Assembly (NCBI GenBank): GCA_028822445.1
Contig: JAPKDQ010000006.1
Span: 1 to 64,000 of the forward strand
Direction: 5' to 3'
Origin: Rhodospirillaceae bacterium
GTDB lineage: Bacteria > Pseudomonadota > Alphaproteobacteria > Rhodospirillales > Rhodospirillaceae
DNA: 64,000 bases
Program-made: the position numbers and the translations under genes
The notes under the pieces: generated by a model
Told to the model about the DNA's origin: nothing
Database searches by the model: none
Seen by the model: only the letters and a program-made list of their open reading frames with translations
In this document: positions 26,870 through 35,864 of the stretch, in pieces
Layout: the number at the start of each line of letters is the position of its first letter
Numbering within the stretch: the stretch's first letter is position 1

Positions 26870-29350
26870 ATGCTAGGCCAGACTCGTTTTAATCTTAAGC
26901 ACGCGGCAGCATCACTCGGCGTTATTGGGGCCATGTTGGCCTTGGATTCCGTGCCGGCGTTTGCCCAAGTGGGTATCGAAGAGATCGTAGTTACTACTCG
27001 TAAGCGATCAGAAAACCTTCAAGATATTCCGCTATCGATTATTGCATTTAGTGCCGACACACTCGAGCGCAAGGGGCTCAATAGCATAGAGAGTATTGCC
27101 CGCTTGACCGCTGGGGTACAGGTCGACCAGGGGACTTTCGGTCAAGATGTGCGCATAGTTATTAGAGGATTGTCCCCCTCACGCGGCAGGCCTAACGTAG
27201 CGCTGTTATTGGACGGTATTGATGTTACCAGTGAGTCGGTGCAATCGGGCGGTGGCTCTTTACTTATTAATCCACGCTTGTTTGATATGGAGCGGGTAGA
27301 GATAGTTAAAGGCCCACAGAGTGCCTTGTATGGTCGCTCAGCGTTTGCCGGTGCGATTAACTATGTGACCAAGAAACCCACCAATGAATGGGAAGGGAAA
27401 CTCTCTGTTAACGCCGGACAGCGCAACCAGGCTGAGGTGTCTATTGGTCTGTATGGCCCAATCGTTGAAGATAAGTTCCTGATCGGGTTGAATGCATCTG
27501 CATGGAATTTTGATGGGTTTCACGATAATACAGTGACGGGCGAGGACCTCGCGGATAGCGATGGCATCGGACTTTCCATGTCAACGATCACTAATTTCAA
27601 TGAGAATATATCGTTCACCACGCGCGCTGAATATACAGATGATCACCTCGGACAGTCAGCTTTCACATTCGCTGGGACGAATTCGCGATTAGCAGTTCCA
27701 AAGTCCGCCTTTGGTCCTATCTATAATCCGGGTGTAATAAGTCCAGGAGTGCCATTCGTGACCGCGTTTACGGGACGCATTCCGGATGCAAAGGATCTGC
27801 CTGGCGTTAGGATTTCTGAGGACCCTCTGGATGGCAAAGAGTTTCGCGGAAGTGAACGCCAGATTTTTCGTATTGCCGGCACGCTAGATTGGGATCTTGA
27901 CTTTGGAACACTTACTTCAGCGACACATTATGCTAACGCCGATGTAGATCAGGAATCTGAAAATAATCGACAAGGCAGCTTTAATGCAACCACCTCTGGC
28001 ACCATGTTCCGGGTGGTGAGTGACACAACATTATTCAGCCAAGAATTACGTTTACAATCGAAAGACGAGGACCGTTTACGCTGGACTGCCGGCGGTTTGT
28101 ATTGGGAAGAAAAGGTCGATCAAGACTCCTTCGGTATGGCATGCACCAACAATCAATTATTCCCGTTCTTGCCATTCGTGCCTTGCGGACCGTTTTTTAA
28201 AGCGGTTCTCAAGACTAATACTCCCAATAAATGGATACGGGATACTAAGCATTGGTCTGCCTTTGGTAGTATCGAATACGATGTGACCGATCAGTTTACG
28301 GTTCATGCCGAAGGGCGCTATACAGATGAGAAGTTGTTTGTATCTGGTCCGTCCGGTCCCCGTATCGTTGATACGTTTGGCCTCTCTGGTCCGCGCAATT
28401 CGTTTCCATCGGCGACGCCCAACCTCGATGGGAGCAGCTCAGATAGCTACTTTACGCCAAGGGTATCTGCTGAATATGCGCTGAATGACGACATGTTGTT
28501 CTATGCGTCTGTAGCTAAAGGCGCAAAGCCGAGCGGTATTAGTACAGTGGGCGCCGGAGCAGCTGGTTTTGACCCAGATGGATTTGTATTTGATAGAGAA
28601 GAGATGTGGGTATACGAGGCTGGGAGTAAAACTACTTGGGCAGATGGTCGTTTTGTTACCAACGCAGCGATTTACTATGAAGATTTTTCGGGCAAGCAAA
28701 CGTCCACGCAGTTTCTGAATCCTAATGGCTTGGTCGGGACACGGACAGTCAATGCTTCATCGGCTGAAGTTAAGGGCCTTGAGTTGGATGTGGCATGGGC
28801 GCCTATTGAGGGGCTTAACCTAACGGGTAGTTACTCATATATCGACGCTACCTATAGCGACTTCATTGTGAATGGTAGTGGTGTCAATTCTATAGCGGCG
28901 GTTGGTAATTGTACGCAGGTCCGGGTTGGTACTAAGAAAGTATGTGCTCTTGACCGTTCCGGTAACACTCTGGAAGACGTCGCTAAAAACTCTCTAGTAC
29001 TTGGCGCATCATATACAGCATCCCTCACAGACGATGTTGAATGGGTAATCGAAACTGATGTTCAGTATCAAAGTGATCGCTTCGATACATCGGACAATAT
29101 TATGATTATTCCCAATTACTGGATGGTTGATCTTCGGTTAGGTCTACGGTCTGATAATTGGAGCGTTATTGCGTTTGCAGATAACTTGTTTAATGACGAC
29201 ACAGTAAAGGCAGGGTTTAACACTACTGACTTTACTACTATTAACCTGGCGTTCTTTCCGCCACCAACCACTTTCATTCTTACAAACGCATTACATGCTC
29301 AACTGCCTGACAAGCGTCAGCTTGGTCTAAGGACGACTTTCAACTTCTAA
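26870..29350 (+). CDS. TonB-dependent outer membrane receptor
   Basis: From ATG 26870 the 826-residue protein has a signal peptide ending at PAFAQV (about residue 36). The segment IEEIVVTTRKRSENLQDIPL leads into the plug domain, with LLLDGIDV, VEIVKGPQSALYGRSAFAGA and a beta-barrel of about 650 residues ending LGLRTTFNF with terminal Phe. The family imports siderophores, vitamin B12, glycans or other large ligands using the proton motive force through TonB. An in-frame start 126 bases upstream would put a non-signal segment in front, so it was rejected. No partner uptake gene is adjacent and no substrate can be inferred. An intrinsic terminator follows. Confidence 0.93.
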   Translation: MLGQTRFNLKHAAASLGVIGAMLALDSVPAFAQVGIEEIVVTTRKRSENLQDIPLSIIAFSADTLERKGLNSIESIARLTAGVQVDQGTFGQDVRIVIRGLSPSRGRPNVALLLDGIDVTSESVQSGGGSLLINPRLFDMERVEIVKGPQSALYGRSAFAGAINYVTKKPTNEWEGKLSVNAGQRNQAEVSIGLYGPIVEDKFLIGLNASAWNFDGFHDNTVTGEDLADSDGIGLSMSTITNFNENISFTTRAEYTDDHLGQSAFTFAGTNSRLAVPKSAFGPIYNPGVISPGVPFVTAFTGRIPDAKDLPGVRISEDPLDGKEFRGSERQIFRIAGTLDWDLDFGTLTSATHYANADVDQESENNRQGSFNATTSGTMFRVVSDTTLFSQELRLQSKDEDRLRWTAGGLYWEEKVDQDSFGMACTNNQLFPFLPFVPCGPFFKAVLKTNTPNKWIRDTKHWSAFGSIEYDVTDQFTVHAEGRYTDEKLFVSGPSGPRIVDTFGLSGPRNSFPSATPNLDGSSSDSYFTPRVSAEYALNDDMLFYASVAKGAKPSGISTVGAGAAGFDPDGFVFDREEMWVYEAGSKTTWADGRFVTNAAIYYEDFSGKQTSTQFLNPNGLVGTRTVNASSAEVKGLELDVAWAPIEGLNLTGSYSYIDATYSDFIVNGSGVNSIAAVGNCTQVRVGTKKVCALDRSGNTLEDVAKNSLVLGASYTASLTDDVEWVIETDVQYQSDRFDTSDNIMIIPNYWMVDLRLGLRSDNWSVIAFADNLFNDDTVKAGFNTTDFTTINLAFFPPPTTFILTNALHAQLPDKRQLGLRTTFNF

Positions 29351-29373
29351 GCTTGAACTGGTCTAATCTTGAT

Positions 29374-29401
29374 AAAAGGGCGCCTTGCGGGGCGCCCTTT
29401 T
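29374..29401. terminator. Bidirectional intrinsic terminator
   Basis: A perfect 11-bp stem (AAAAGGGCGCC pairing with GGCGCCCTTTT) encloses a 6-base loop. The A-tract on one side and T-tract on the other allow it to act in both directions. It ends the TonB-receptor gene on the + strand and the ParA-like gene on the - strand, which converge here. Confidence 0.9.
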
Positions 29402-29410
29402 CTTTGTGCG

Positions 29411-30055
29411 TTAACAGATGCCGTAAGACCAATCTTGACGTTCAATAAACTGAATTAATTCTTTCCAGTCTGAGCCAATGATATCTGTGTGCGTGCCTGG
29501 GCGGTCAAAAATAGAAAGGCCTTGGCTGGCCATTTCACTATAGGCACTTCTATCGGCGATCCGAGATACGACGGGATACCCTACATCGTCTAGAAATTCA
29601 TCTAGGCGAGCGGCTGCGCGACTATTAGAGCGTACTCGGTTAGCAACTATAGCGAGCGATTTTTTACCGTTACGTATTGGTTTAATGGAATCAATTTTCT
29701 TTAGAAAACTACTCGCTGCCTTTTCATCGAATAAGGAAGGTAAAATGGGCATGACAACAACGTCTGCAAGTTTAAGCAGGACGTCAAAATGCTGTTTCCC
29801 AATGCCAGCCCCAACATCGATAACTAAACGCTGAAGGCCCTTAATGGTATCGCCTTCATTCTTAAGCCAGTTTATTCCATAAATCTTTTCAGCGTTTTTA
29901 GGTCGTAGCTCTAGCCAACTGAGTGAGCTTTTCTGAGGATCAACATCGGCGATTGCGGTCTTTAGCCCTTTGTTTGCAAATGCAGCTGCCAGATTGGTGG
30001 CCAGGGTCGATTTACCGCAGCCTCCTTTGGGATTAGCGACAAGTACTGAGAGCAT
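29411..30055 (-). CDS. Orphan ParA/MinD-type ATPase
   Basis: The 214-residue product is a deviant-Walker-A ATPase: KGGCGKST at residues 10-17 with both signature lysines, DVDPQKSS as the switch I region, and LVIDVGAGIG where Walker B Asp is expected. Members position chromosomes, plasmids, flagella, chemoreceptor arrays or carboxysomes. It is shorter than chromosomal ParA (about 260 residues) and has no parB or parS nearby, so it is not the main chromosome partition ATPase. It lacks an N-terminal DNA-binding domain. An AGGAGA ribosome-binding site lies 6 bases before the start. Its cargo is unknown. Confidence 0.85.
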   Translation of the reverse strand: MLSVLVANPKGGCGKSTLATNLAAAFANKGLKTAIADVDPQKSSLSWLELRPKNAEKIYGINWLKNEGDTIKGLQRLVIDVGAGIGKQHFDVLLKLADVVVMPILPSLFDEKAASSFLKKIDSIKPIRNGKKSLAIVANRVRSNSRAAARLDEFLDDVGYPVVSRIADRSAYSEMASQGLSIFDRPGTHTDIIGSDWKELIQFIERQDWSYGIC

Positions 30056-30272
30056 AGTGTTCTCCTAGTCCTTCTTCAAAGTGTTGAGCCAGAAGGGTTA
30101 CGCATTATGATTAAGTCGAAGGTAAGTTTTATGTAAGCGTTTCTTCTCGTTCTAATGCCCTAACGTATAGTCACATACTAAATGTATCAGTTTGGTTCAC
30201 TTTTACTAATAGTGGAGATTAAGCGCCTTATGCTGGCATTGCGCACAAATCCTTTCTTGTTACCAGGCAAAG

Positions 30273-30281
30273 TTATCCACA
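30273..30281 (+). promoter_or_regulatory. DnaA-box sequence TTATCCACA
   Basis: This is an exact match to the consensus 9-mer bound by DnaA, 110 bases upstream of ssb. A single box may regulate ssb or the ParA-like gene, or may be chance; a given 9-mer is expected about once in 130 kb counting both strands together. Confidence 0.4.
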
Positions 30282-30317
30282 TTTCCGATATTTAGTTACT
30301 AAAATAGGTGGTGCAAC

Positions 30318-30332
30318 CAAGCATAATGCTTG
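30318..30332. promoter_or_regulatory. 15-base palindrome upstream of ssb
   Basis: CAAGCATAATGCTTG has 7-bp arms around a single central base, 59 bases before the ssb ATG. It looks like a homodimer operator, but the regulator is unknown. Confidence 0.35.
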
Positions 30333-30390
30333 CCACGGGCGGGATGCTGGGTATCGTGTGGCAAATACTTAAATTAAAGGAGTCTCGTTT

Positions 30391-30876
30391 ATGGCTGGCA
30401 GCGTCAACAAAGTAATGTTAATCGGCAATCTTGGTAAAGACCCCGAAGTTCGTACGATGCAGAACGGGAACAAGGTAGCTAATATCACGCTGGCTACGTC
30501 TGAGAACTGGAAGGATAAGAACACCGGCGAGCGCAAAGAGAAAACGGAATGGCACCGTGTTGTCATTTTTGGAAATCTTGCGGGTATCGCGGAGAGCTAT
30601 TTAAAGAAGGGATCCAAGGTTTATGTTTGTGGGCAGCTTCAAACCCGAAAGTGGCAAGATCAATCTGGTCAAGATAAGTACACTACAGAGGTGGTTTTGC
30701 AGGGCTATGGTGGCGAACTGACGATGTTGGATAGCCGTGGCGGTGGTTCTGGTGGTAGCGACGGTGGCGGTAGCTATGGCACCCCTGAGCCCTCAGGTGG
30801 CGGTAAAGGCGGCGGTGATGCCGGGGGATGGGATGCCGGTCCGTCTGCAGACATGGACGATGAGATACCATTCTAA
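30391..30876 (+). CDS. ssb: Single-stranded DNA-binding protein
   Basis: SSB coats single-stranded DNA during replication and repair and recruits partners through its acidic tail. The 161-residue product has an OB-fold of about 110 residues ([19 protein letters not shown], then [16 protein letters not shown] and [13 protein letters not shown]). A Gly-rich linker (about 115-150) follows, ending in the canonical tip [15 protein letters not shown] lies 8 bases before the ATG. No SOS box was found upstream, unlike uvrA in this window. Confidence 0.98.
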   Translation: MAGSVNKVMLIGNLGKDPEVRTMQNGNKVANITLATSENWKDKNTGERKEKTEWHRVVIFGNLAGIAESYLKKGSKVYVCGQLQTRKWQDQSGQDKYTTEVVLQGYGGELTMLDSRGGGSGGSDGGGSYGTPEPSGGGKGGGDAGGWDAGPSADMDDEIPF

Positions 30877-31265
30877 ATAGCGGGCTATGCAAGAGGCTTG
30901 TTTATTTCGAGTCTTGGTAAGGCTGGCGAGCTCCCTTCTGAGTTAGGGTCTAGGTTCGTTTCTGCCGCAGAATGCTCTAAATTTAGCTGAAGCCTGGTGT
31001 CGGTTAACAGTTTGTTTTTATATAATATTTATATCTTTTCCAGTGTATAAATATGCACCAAAAACTACTGCCTAGAAGGCTGACGAGTTCGTTGGATTTA
31101 GGGCTGGTTATCTGATACATTTTTCCTTCACTTAAAACCGTAACACCGTTCTAGTACTAATTCCGATTTGCTGCTTTTCAGTATGGAATGTGTCTGTGTG
31201 CGACGCGAGATTAGCGCCGTTCCAGCAGGGCTAGAATAGGGTGTCACTAAAATCTGAGTATTATT
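30877..31265. other. Intergenic region between ssb and gyrA
   Basis: This 389-base stretch has no credible open frame. A very AT-rich patch (about 31013-31055) is visible, perhaps part of the gyrA promoter. A 4-bp stem after ssb is too short to call a terminator. Confidence 0.5.
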
Positions 31266-34046
31266 TTGAGCGAACTCAACGAAGTGCCTCCATCGTACGA
31301 CATTTCAACCGTCACAATCGAAGACGAGATGAAGAAGTCCTATCTCGATTACGCCATGAGCGTGATCGTGAGCCGTGCCTTACCAGACGTCCGAGACGGC
31401 CTCAAGCCGGTCCATCGTCGTATTTTACATGCGATGAAAGAGAGCGGTTACGAGTACAACAAGCCATTCCGAAAATCGGCGCGTATCGTTGGTGACGTGA
31501 TGGGTAAGTATCACCCACACGGAGATCAAGCGATCTATGACGCCATGGTACGCATGGCCCAAGAATTCTCTATGAGGTTGCCGCTGATTAATGGGCAAGG
31601 CAATTTTGGCTCTATGGACGGCGATCCACCCGCCGCTATGCGTTACACCGAGGCCCGGCTGCAAAAGGCCGCGCATAGTCTGATAGATGATATCGATAAA
31701 GAAACTGTCGATTTTCAGCCCAACTATGATGAAACGGTCTTTGAGCCTGTGGTGCTACCCGCGCGCTTCCCAAACCTACTGGTTAATGGTGCTAGCGGTA
31801 TTGCTGTGGGCATGGCAACAAATATTCCGCCTCATAACCTCGGCGAGGTGATCAACGCCTGCTGTGCATTGATTGACGACCCTAATACGACTGATGTTGA
31901 CCTGATTGATATGGTTCCTGGGCCAGATTTCCCGACAGGAGGGATTATCCTTGGGCAAACAGGCGCTAAATCGGCCTACGCGACGGGCCGGGGCTCGGTC
32001 ATAATGAGAGGCCGCGCTGAGATTGAAGAGATGGGTAAGGATCGCGAGTTAATCGCTATCACGGAAGTGCCGTATCAGGTCAATAAGGCCTCGATGGTTG
32101 AGAAGATCGCCGAATTGGTGCGGAATAAGCGGATCGAGGGCATTTCTGACCTACGCGATGAATCGGACCGTAATGGTGTTCGAGTGGTCGTTGAGATCAA
32201 ACGGGATGCTCAGGCCGATATCGTCTTAAATCAGCTCTATCGCTTCACGCCTTTGCAAAGCAGCTTTGGCTGTAACATGTTGGCGATTAATGCCGGACGC
32301 CCAGAACTACTTAACCTACGACAGATTCTAACGGCCTTTATTACGTTCCGGGAAGAGGTCATTCGCCGCCGGACTGTTTATGAACTTGGACAGGCGCGAG
32401 ACCGTGCTCATACTTTGGTTGGTCTGGCCATTGCTGTTGCTAACCTTGATGAGGTGATAGCCCTTATTCGCGCTGCGCCGGATGCCCAGACCGCTCGTGC
32501 AGGTTTGGTGGGACGGCCATGGCAGGCCGCTGATGTTAAGCCGCTCATCGAGATTATCGATGAGCCAGACCGGAAGGTTATCGACGGGTCGTATACACTT
32601 TCTGAAGCGCAGGCGAAGGCAATCTTAGATCTTCGATTGCATCGCTTAACTGGTCTTGAGCGTGAGAAAATTCACAGTGAGTTAAGGGAACTAGGGGACC
32701 AGATAATAGATCTCTTAGCGATCCTGCGCTCCCGTGAACGCTTGTACGGCATCATGCGGGAAGAACTGGTTGCGATGAAAGACGAGTACGCGACGCCGCG
32801 GCGTACTGAAATCTCACATAATGAGTTTGAGACTGACATTGAAGATCTGATTCAACGTGAAGATATGGTTTGTACGGTTACCAATGCCGGGTACATAAAG
32901 CGTGTACCGTTATCGACCTACCGCGCGCAACGCCGAGGCGGCAAAGGCCGTGCCGGTATGGCGACCAAGGACGAAGATTTTGTCACCTCACTTTACGTTG
33001 TGAACACCCACACTCCACTCTTGTTCTTCTCGACGAGTGGCATGGTGTACACGCTCAAGGTCTACAGGCTTCCGGCGGGAACACCGCAGTCGAAAGGTAA
33101 GGCCATGGTGAATCTGTTGCCTTTGAGCGAAGGCGAGACGATTTCAACAGTTATGCCGTTGCCGGAAGACGAAGCTGCTTGGGCGGATCTCAACGTTATG
33201 TTCGCAACGACGTCTGGTAATGTGCGTCGGAATGCTCTGTCAGATTTCACGAACGTGATGCGAAACGGCAAGATTGCCATGAAGCTCAATGAAGATGACC
33301 GCCTCGTCGGTGTCGCAGTCTGTGATGATAGCAATGATGTACTGCTCTCAACCCAGGCCGGGAAGGCCATACGCTTCGCAGTTGGCGATGTCCGTGTCTT
33401 CTCAGGGCGATCTTCTGTTGGTGTCCGCGGTGTGCGACTTGGCAAGGGTGATGCAGTAATCTCCATGACCATCCTGCATCACATGGACTTTGATACAGAG
33501 ATGCGAGATTCGTACCTTAAGCTTGCTCGTAAACTGCGTGGCATGGATGAGGATGATCAAGAAACAGGGGAAGCATCAGGTGACGCGCCAACCATCTCCG
33601 AGGAAGATTTTGCGAGAATGGCGGAAGGCGAAGAGTTCATATTAACCGTAACCCGTAAAGGTTATGGCAAGCGCACATCTGCCTACGAATACCGGATTAC
33701 CAAACGTGGCGGGCAGGGCGTAACCTCCATTGCTACGAACAAGAGGAATGGAGAGGTTGCTGCCGCGTTCCCCGTCGATACCGACGATGAAGCCATGATG
33801 ATTACGGATTCTGGTAAGGTTATTCGCATCCCAGTTGGTGACATTCGGATTGCCGGTCGAGCGACGCAGGGTGTGACACTCTTCCAGACAGCAGATGATG
33901 AAACTGTGATGTCTGTCGCTCATTTATCCGCGGATGAAGATGCGGGTGTTGACGCTGAAGGCCGCGATCCTGATACCGATGGCGCTGAGCAAAACGCCCC
34001 GGTGTCTGATATTGTGGAGTCTGACGTAGGAGCTACCGATGACTAA
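31266..34046 (+). CDS. gyrA: DNA gyrase subunit A
   Basis: GyrA is the breakage-reunion subunit of gyrase, which introduces negative supercoils. The 926-residue product starts with TTG 31266. It has [20 protein letters not shown] near residue 26, [12 protein letters not shown] at residues 81-92 in the quinolone-resistance region, and the catalytic Tyr127 in [10 protein letters not shown]. The gyrase-specific GyrA box is QRRGGKG, with a C-terminal beta-pinwheel after it and an acidic tail. The box distinguishes it from ParC. Gln88 sits at the position of E. coli Ser83. The stop overlaps the coaD start by 8 bases. Confidence 0.98.
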   Translation: MSELNEVPPSYDISTVTIEDEMKKSYLDYAMSVIVSRALPDVRDGLKPVHRRILHAMKESGYEYNKPFRKSARIVGDVMGKYHPHGDQAIYDAMVRMAQEFSMRLPLINGQGNFGSMDGDPPAAMRYTEARLQKAAHSLIDDIDKETVDFQPNYDETVFEPVVLPARFPNLLVNGASGIAVGMATNIPPHNLGEVINACCALIDDPNTTDVDLIDMVPGPDFPTGGIILGQTGAKSAYATGRGSVIMRGRAEIEEMGKDRELIAITEVPYQVNKASMVEKIAELVRNKRIEGISDLRDESDRNGVRVVVEIKRDAQADIVLNQLYRFTPLQSSFGCNMLAINAGRPELLNLRQILTAFITFREEVIRRRTVYELGQARDRAHTLVGLAIAVANLDEVIALIRAAPDAQTARAGLVGRPWQAADVKPLIEIIDEPDRKVIDGSYTLSEAQAKAILDLRLHRLTGLEREKIHSELRELGDQIIDLLAILRSRERLYGIMREELVAMKDEYATPRRTEISHNEFETDIEDLIQREDMVCTVTNAGYIKRVPLSTYRAQRRGGKGRAGMATKDEDFVTSLYVVNTHTPLLFFSTSGMVYTLKVYRLPAGTPQSKGKAMVNLLPLSEGETISTVMPLPEDEAAWADLNVMFATTSGNVRRNALSDFTNVMRNGKIAMKLNEDDRLVGVAVCDDSNDVLLSTQAGKAIRFAVGDVRVFSGRSSVGVRGVRLGKGDAVISMTILHHMDFDTEMRDSYLKLARKLRGMDEDDQETGEASGDAPTISEEDFARMAEGEEFILTVTRKGYGKRTSAYEYRITKRGGQGVTSIATNKRNGEVAAAFPVDTDDEAMMITDSGKVIRIPVGDIRIAGRATQGVTLFQTADDETVMSVAHLSADEDAGVDAEGRDPDTDGAEQNAPVSDIVESDVGATDD

Positions 34047-34566
34047 CGGTGATGCGCGCCTTCTGATCGGTGTTTATCCAGGGACCTTCGACCCTACGAC
34101 GAACGGTCATTTAGATATTATCAGTCGTGCAACGAAGGTCGTTGATAAACTAGTCGTAGGTGTGGCCGCCAATGGGGGTAAGGGGCCCCTCTTTTCCCTT
34201 GAAGATCGCGTGATCATGTGTCGGGAACAGATTGCTGCCTTGCCGCCAGAACTGGTCCAGGTTCCAGTCGAAGTCGTTCCTTTCGATAAGCTGCTGATGG
34301 ATTTTGTCACCGAGATCGGTGGACGTGTAATTGTTCGCGGACTGCGGGCGGTATCTGATTTTGAGTATGAATTCCAGATGGCGGGGATGAACGCACGGCT
34401 AAACCCTAAGGTTGAGACAACCTTCTTAATGGCTTCGGAGCGCAATCAGTTCATTTCATCGCGGTTTGTCAAAGAGATTGGCCAGTTTGGCGGAGACATC
34501 ACGCACTTTGTCCCAGAAGCCATTGCAGACCGGGTCATCGATGCACTCGCTTCTAGAACTACATAG
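34039..34566 (+). CDS. coaD: Phosphopantetheine adenylyltransferase
   Basis: CoaD makes dephospho-CoA from 4'-phosphopantetheine and ATP, the penultimate step of coenzyme A synthesis. The product has 175 residues. It has the nucleotidyltransferase motif in [18 protein letters not shown] near residue 11 (TNGH), [19 protein letters not shown], and the ATP-binding [12 protein letters not shown]. The ATG overlaps the gyrA end by 8 bases, so the pair is probably cotranscribed. The gyrA-coaD-cyclophilin order is common in alphaproteobacteria. Confidence 0.98.
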   Translation: MTNGDARLLIGVYPGTFDPTTNGHLDIISRATKVVDKLVVGVAANGGKGPLFSLEDRVIMCREQIAALPPELVQVPVEVVPFDKLLMDFVTEIGGRVIVRGLRAVSDFEYEFQMAGMNARLNPKVETTFLMASERNQFISSRFVKEIGQFGGDITHFVPEAIADRVIDALASRTT

Positions 34567-34733
34567 CGCAGACATTTTTAAAGCGTATTCGAGAATGGCG
34601 GTTTTTACCTTCGGTGTACTTTGTCCGGCGGCCACCATAATGAATTGAATTATCAGGGTTGAGCGATTTAGCGCGATTGGGTAAACCATTAGCGTAAGCC
34701 GATCATCCTTAAGAGAGAGTTGGAGAACTTGGC

Positions 34734-35291
34734 ATGAAAACATTGATGAATTGGGCGGCGGGGGCCCTTATAGCTATGACAGTAACAGCAGCAGATGCAC
34801 AAACGGCCGACTTGGACCCGGAGAACACTATCTTTTTGGACCTTGAATACGGTCGCGTGGTGATACAGCTTCGTCCAGACCTTGCGCCGCAGCATGTGGA
34901 ACGCTTCAAGACCTTGGCTCGTGACGGTTTTTACGATGGTTTGGTGTGGCATCGCGTTATCGATGGCTTTATGGCTCAGACAGGTGACCCACAGGGCGAC
35001 GGCACTGGCGGTTCTGACCTTCCTAACCTTCCGGCAGAGTTTAGTCCTGAAGATCACGTTCGGGGTGCTCTTTCTATGGCCCGCGCATCAGACGTCAATT
35101 CTGCGAACAGCCAATTTTACCTAGTGCTCGCTCACGCTCCGCATCTAAACGGCCAATACACGTACTTTGGTCAGGTTGTAGAAGGCATGGTTTTTGTTGA
35201 CCAGATCCGCAAAGGTAACCCTGCACAGAACGGCACAGTGACATATCCGGACCGTATTATTCAGATGCAGGTCGCTGCTGACGTTAAATAG
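34734..35291 (+). CDS. Periplasmic cyclophilin-type peptidyl-prolyl isomerase
   Basis: The 185-residue precursor has a signal peptide (MKTLMNWAAGALIAMTVTAA, cleavage near ADAQTA). The cyclophilin domain follows, with PQHVERFKTLARDGFYDGLV, WHRVIDGFMAQTGDPQGDG, GALSMARASDVNSANSQFYL, and FGQVVEGMVFVDQI. The catalytic Arg is in WHRVIDGFM, and FMAQTGDP matches the active-site FMIQGGDP pattern. It catalyses proline cis-trans isomerisation, probably during folding of exported proteins. It lies 167 bases after coaD. Confidence 0.95.
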   Translation: MKTLMNWAAGALIAMTVTAADAQTADLDPENTIFLDLEYGRVVIQLRPDLAPQHVERFKTLARDGFYDGLVWHRVIDGFMAQTGDPQGDGTGGSDLPNLPAEFSPEDHVRGALSMARASDVNSANSQFYLVLAHAPHLNGQYTYFGQVVEGMVFVDQIRKGNPAQNGTVTYPDRIIQMQVAADVK

Positions 35292-35329
35292 GTTAGGGCA
35301 CCCTAAGTTAGGTACTTTCTAACGCTTGA

Positions 35330-35376
35330 CCGACCCCTAGGCGCTAACTATGGTGCGCCGCACTCGGGGTCGGTTT
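35330..35376 (+). terminator. Probable terminator after the cyclophilin gene
   Basis: CCGACCCC (35330-35337) pairs with GGGGTCGG (35366-35373), with an inner GGCGC/GCGCC stem (35340-35344 and 35355-35359), followed by TTTAA. The T-tract is short, so the call is moderate. Confidence 0.5.
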
Positions 35377-35395
35377 AAGCGACTACCGTGTCTCA

Positions 35396-35471
35396 GAGCC
35401 CATAGCTCAGGTGGTAGAGCAGCTGACTTTTAATCAGCGGGTCGCAGGTTCGAGTCCTGCTGGGCTCACCA
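35396..35471 (+). tRNA. tRNA-Lys (anticodon TTT)
   Basis: A complete cloverleaf of 76 bases. The acceptor stem GAGCCCA pairs with TGGGCTC. The D-arm GCTCAGGTGGTAGAGC, the anticodon stem GCTGA/TCAGC with loop CTTTTAA, and the T-arm with GGTTCGAGTCC are all visible. The discriminator is A, and the CCA end is encoded in the DNA. Confidence 0.97.
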
Positions 35472-35575
35472 ATATCCTCTAATATCCTCCAATAATACCA
35501 TAGATCTTCAGTTAAGAAGTGCTTCTGACCTAGTATTCCAAGTGAAGACACGGATGAGGAGGAGTAGGCAACAGA

Positions 35576-35830
35576 ATGGCCGCTTTCGTTTATATTCTTG
35601 GCAGCTCAGGAAATGGTGGCTTCAGAACCTACGTTGGGTGGACCGATAACCTTGAGCGCCGTCTTTTAAAACACAATGCCGGAACAGGCGCACGCTCAAC
35701 GCGCGGCAGGACTTGGTCTCTATTGTACGCGGAGAGGTATGGAACGCGGTCGGAAGCGATGAGCCGCGAATGGCACCTGAAACGTCACCGAAAATTTCGC
35801 AAGAACCTGTCCCAAGAGTATGGCTACTGA
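35576..35830 (+). CDS. Small GIY-YIG domain protein
   Basis: The 84-residue product is essentially one GIY-YIG nuclease-like domain. FVYILGSSGNGGFRTYVGWT supplies the two core strands (VYIL and TYVG), the conserved Arg is in NLERRLLKHN, and the catalytic Glu position is in AMSREWHLKRHRKF. This matches the UPF0213/YhbQ-type family found in many bacteria, whose role is not firmly established; DNA repair or nuclease roles have been suggested. It lies about 100 bases after tRNA-Lys and converges on the protease gene with a 34-base gap. GGAGGAG provides a strong ribosome-binding site. Confidence 0.88.
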   Translation: MAAFVYILGSSGNGGFRTYVGWTDNLERRLLKHNAGTGARSTRGRTWSLLYAERYGTRSEAMSREWHLKRHRKFRKNLSQEYGY

Positions 35831-35864
35831 AAGCAGAGAAACCGAGGAAGCACACGTCATGTGC

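Larger units (their letters stand above)
30056..30390. other. Intergenic region between the divergent parA-like gene and ssb
   Basis: This 335-base region must hold the promoters of the two divergent genes. It contains a perfect DnaA-box sequence and a 15-base palindrome, listed separately. I see no open frame with a ribosome-binding site and no GTTC-N7-GTTC box. Confidence 0.6.

Noticed and set aside
30121-30160. Possible SOS box upstream of ssb (GTTTCTTCTCGTTC)
   Set aside because: The spacing is 6 bases rather than 7 and the first half is GTTT, so it does not fit GTTC-N7-GTTC.
35396-35580. tRNA-Lys 3' end as an integration site for an island containing the protease gene
   Set aside because: No integrase and no repeat of the tRNA 3' end was found on the far side of the protease gene by eye.
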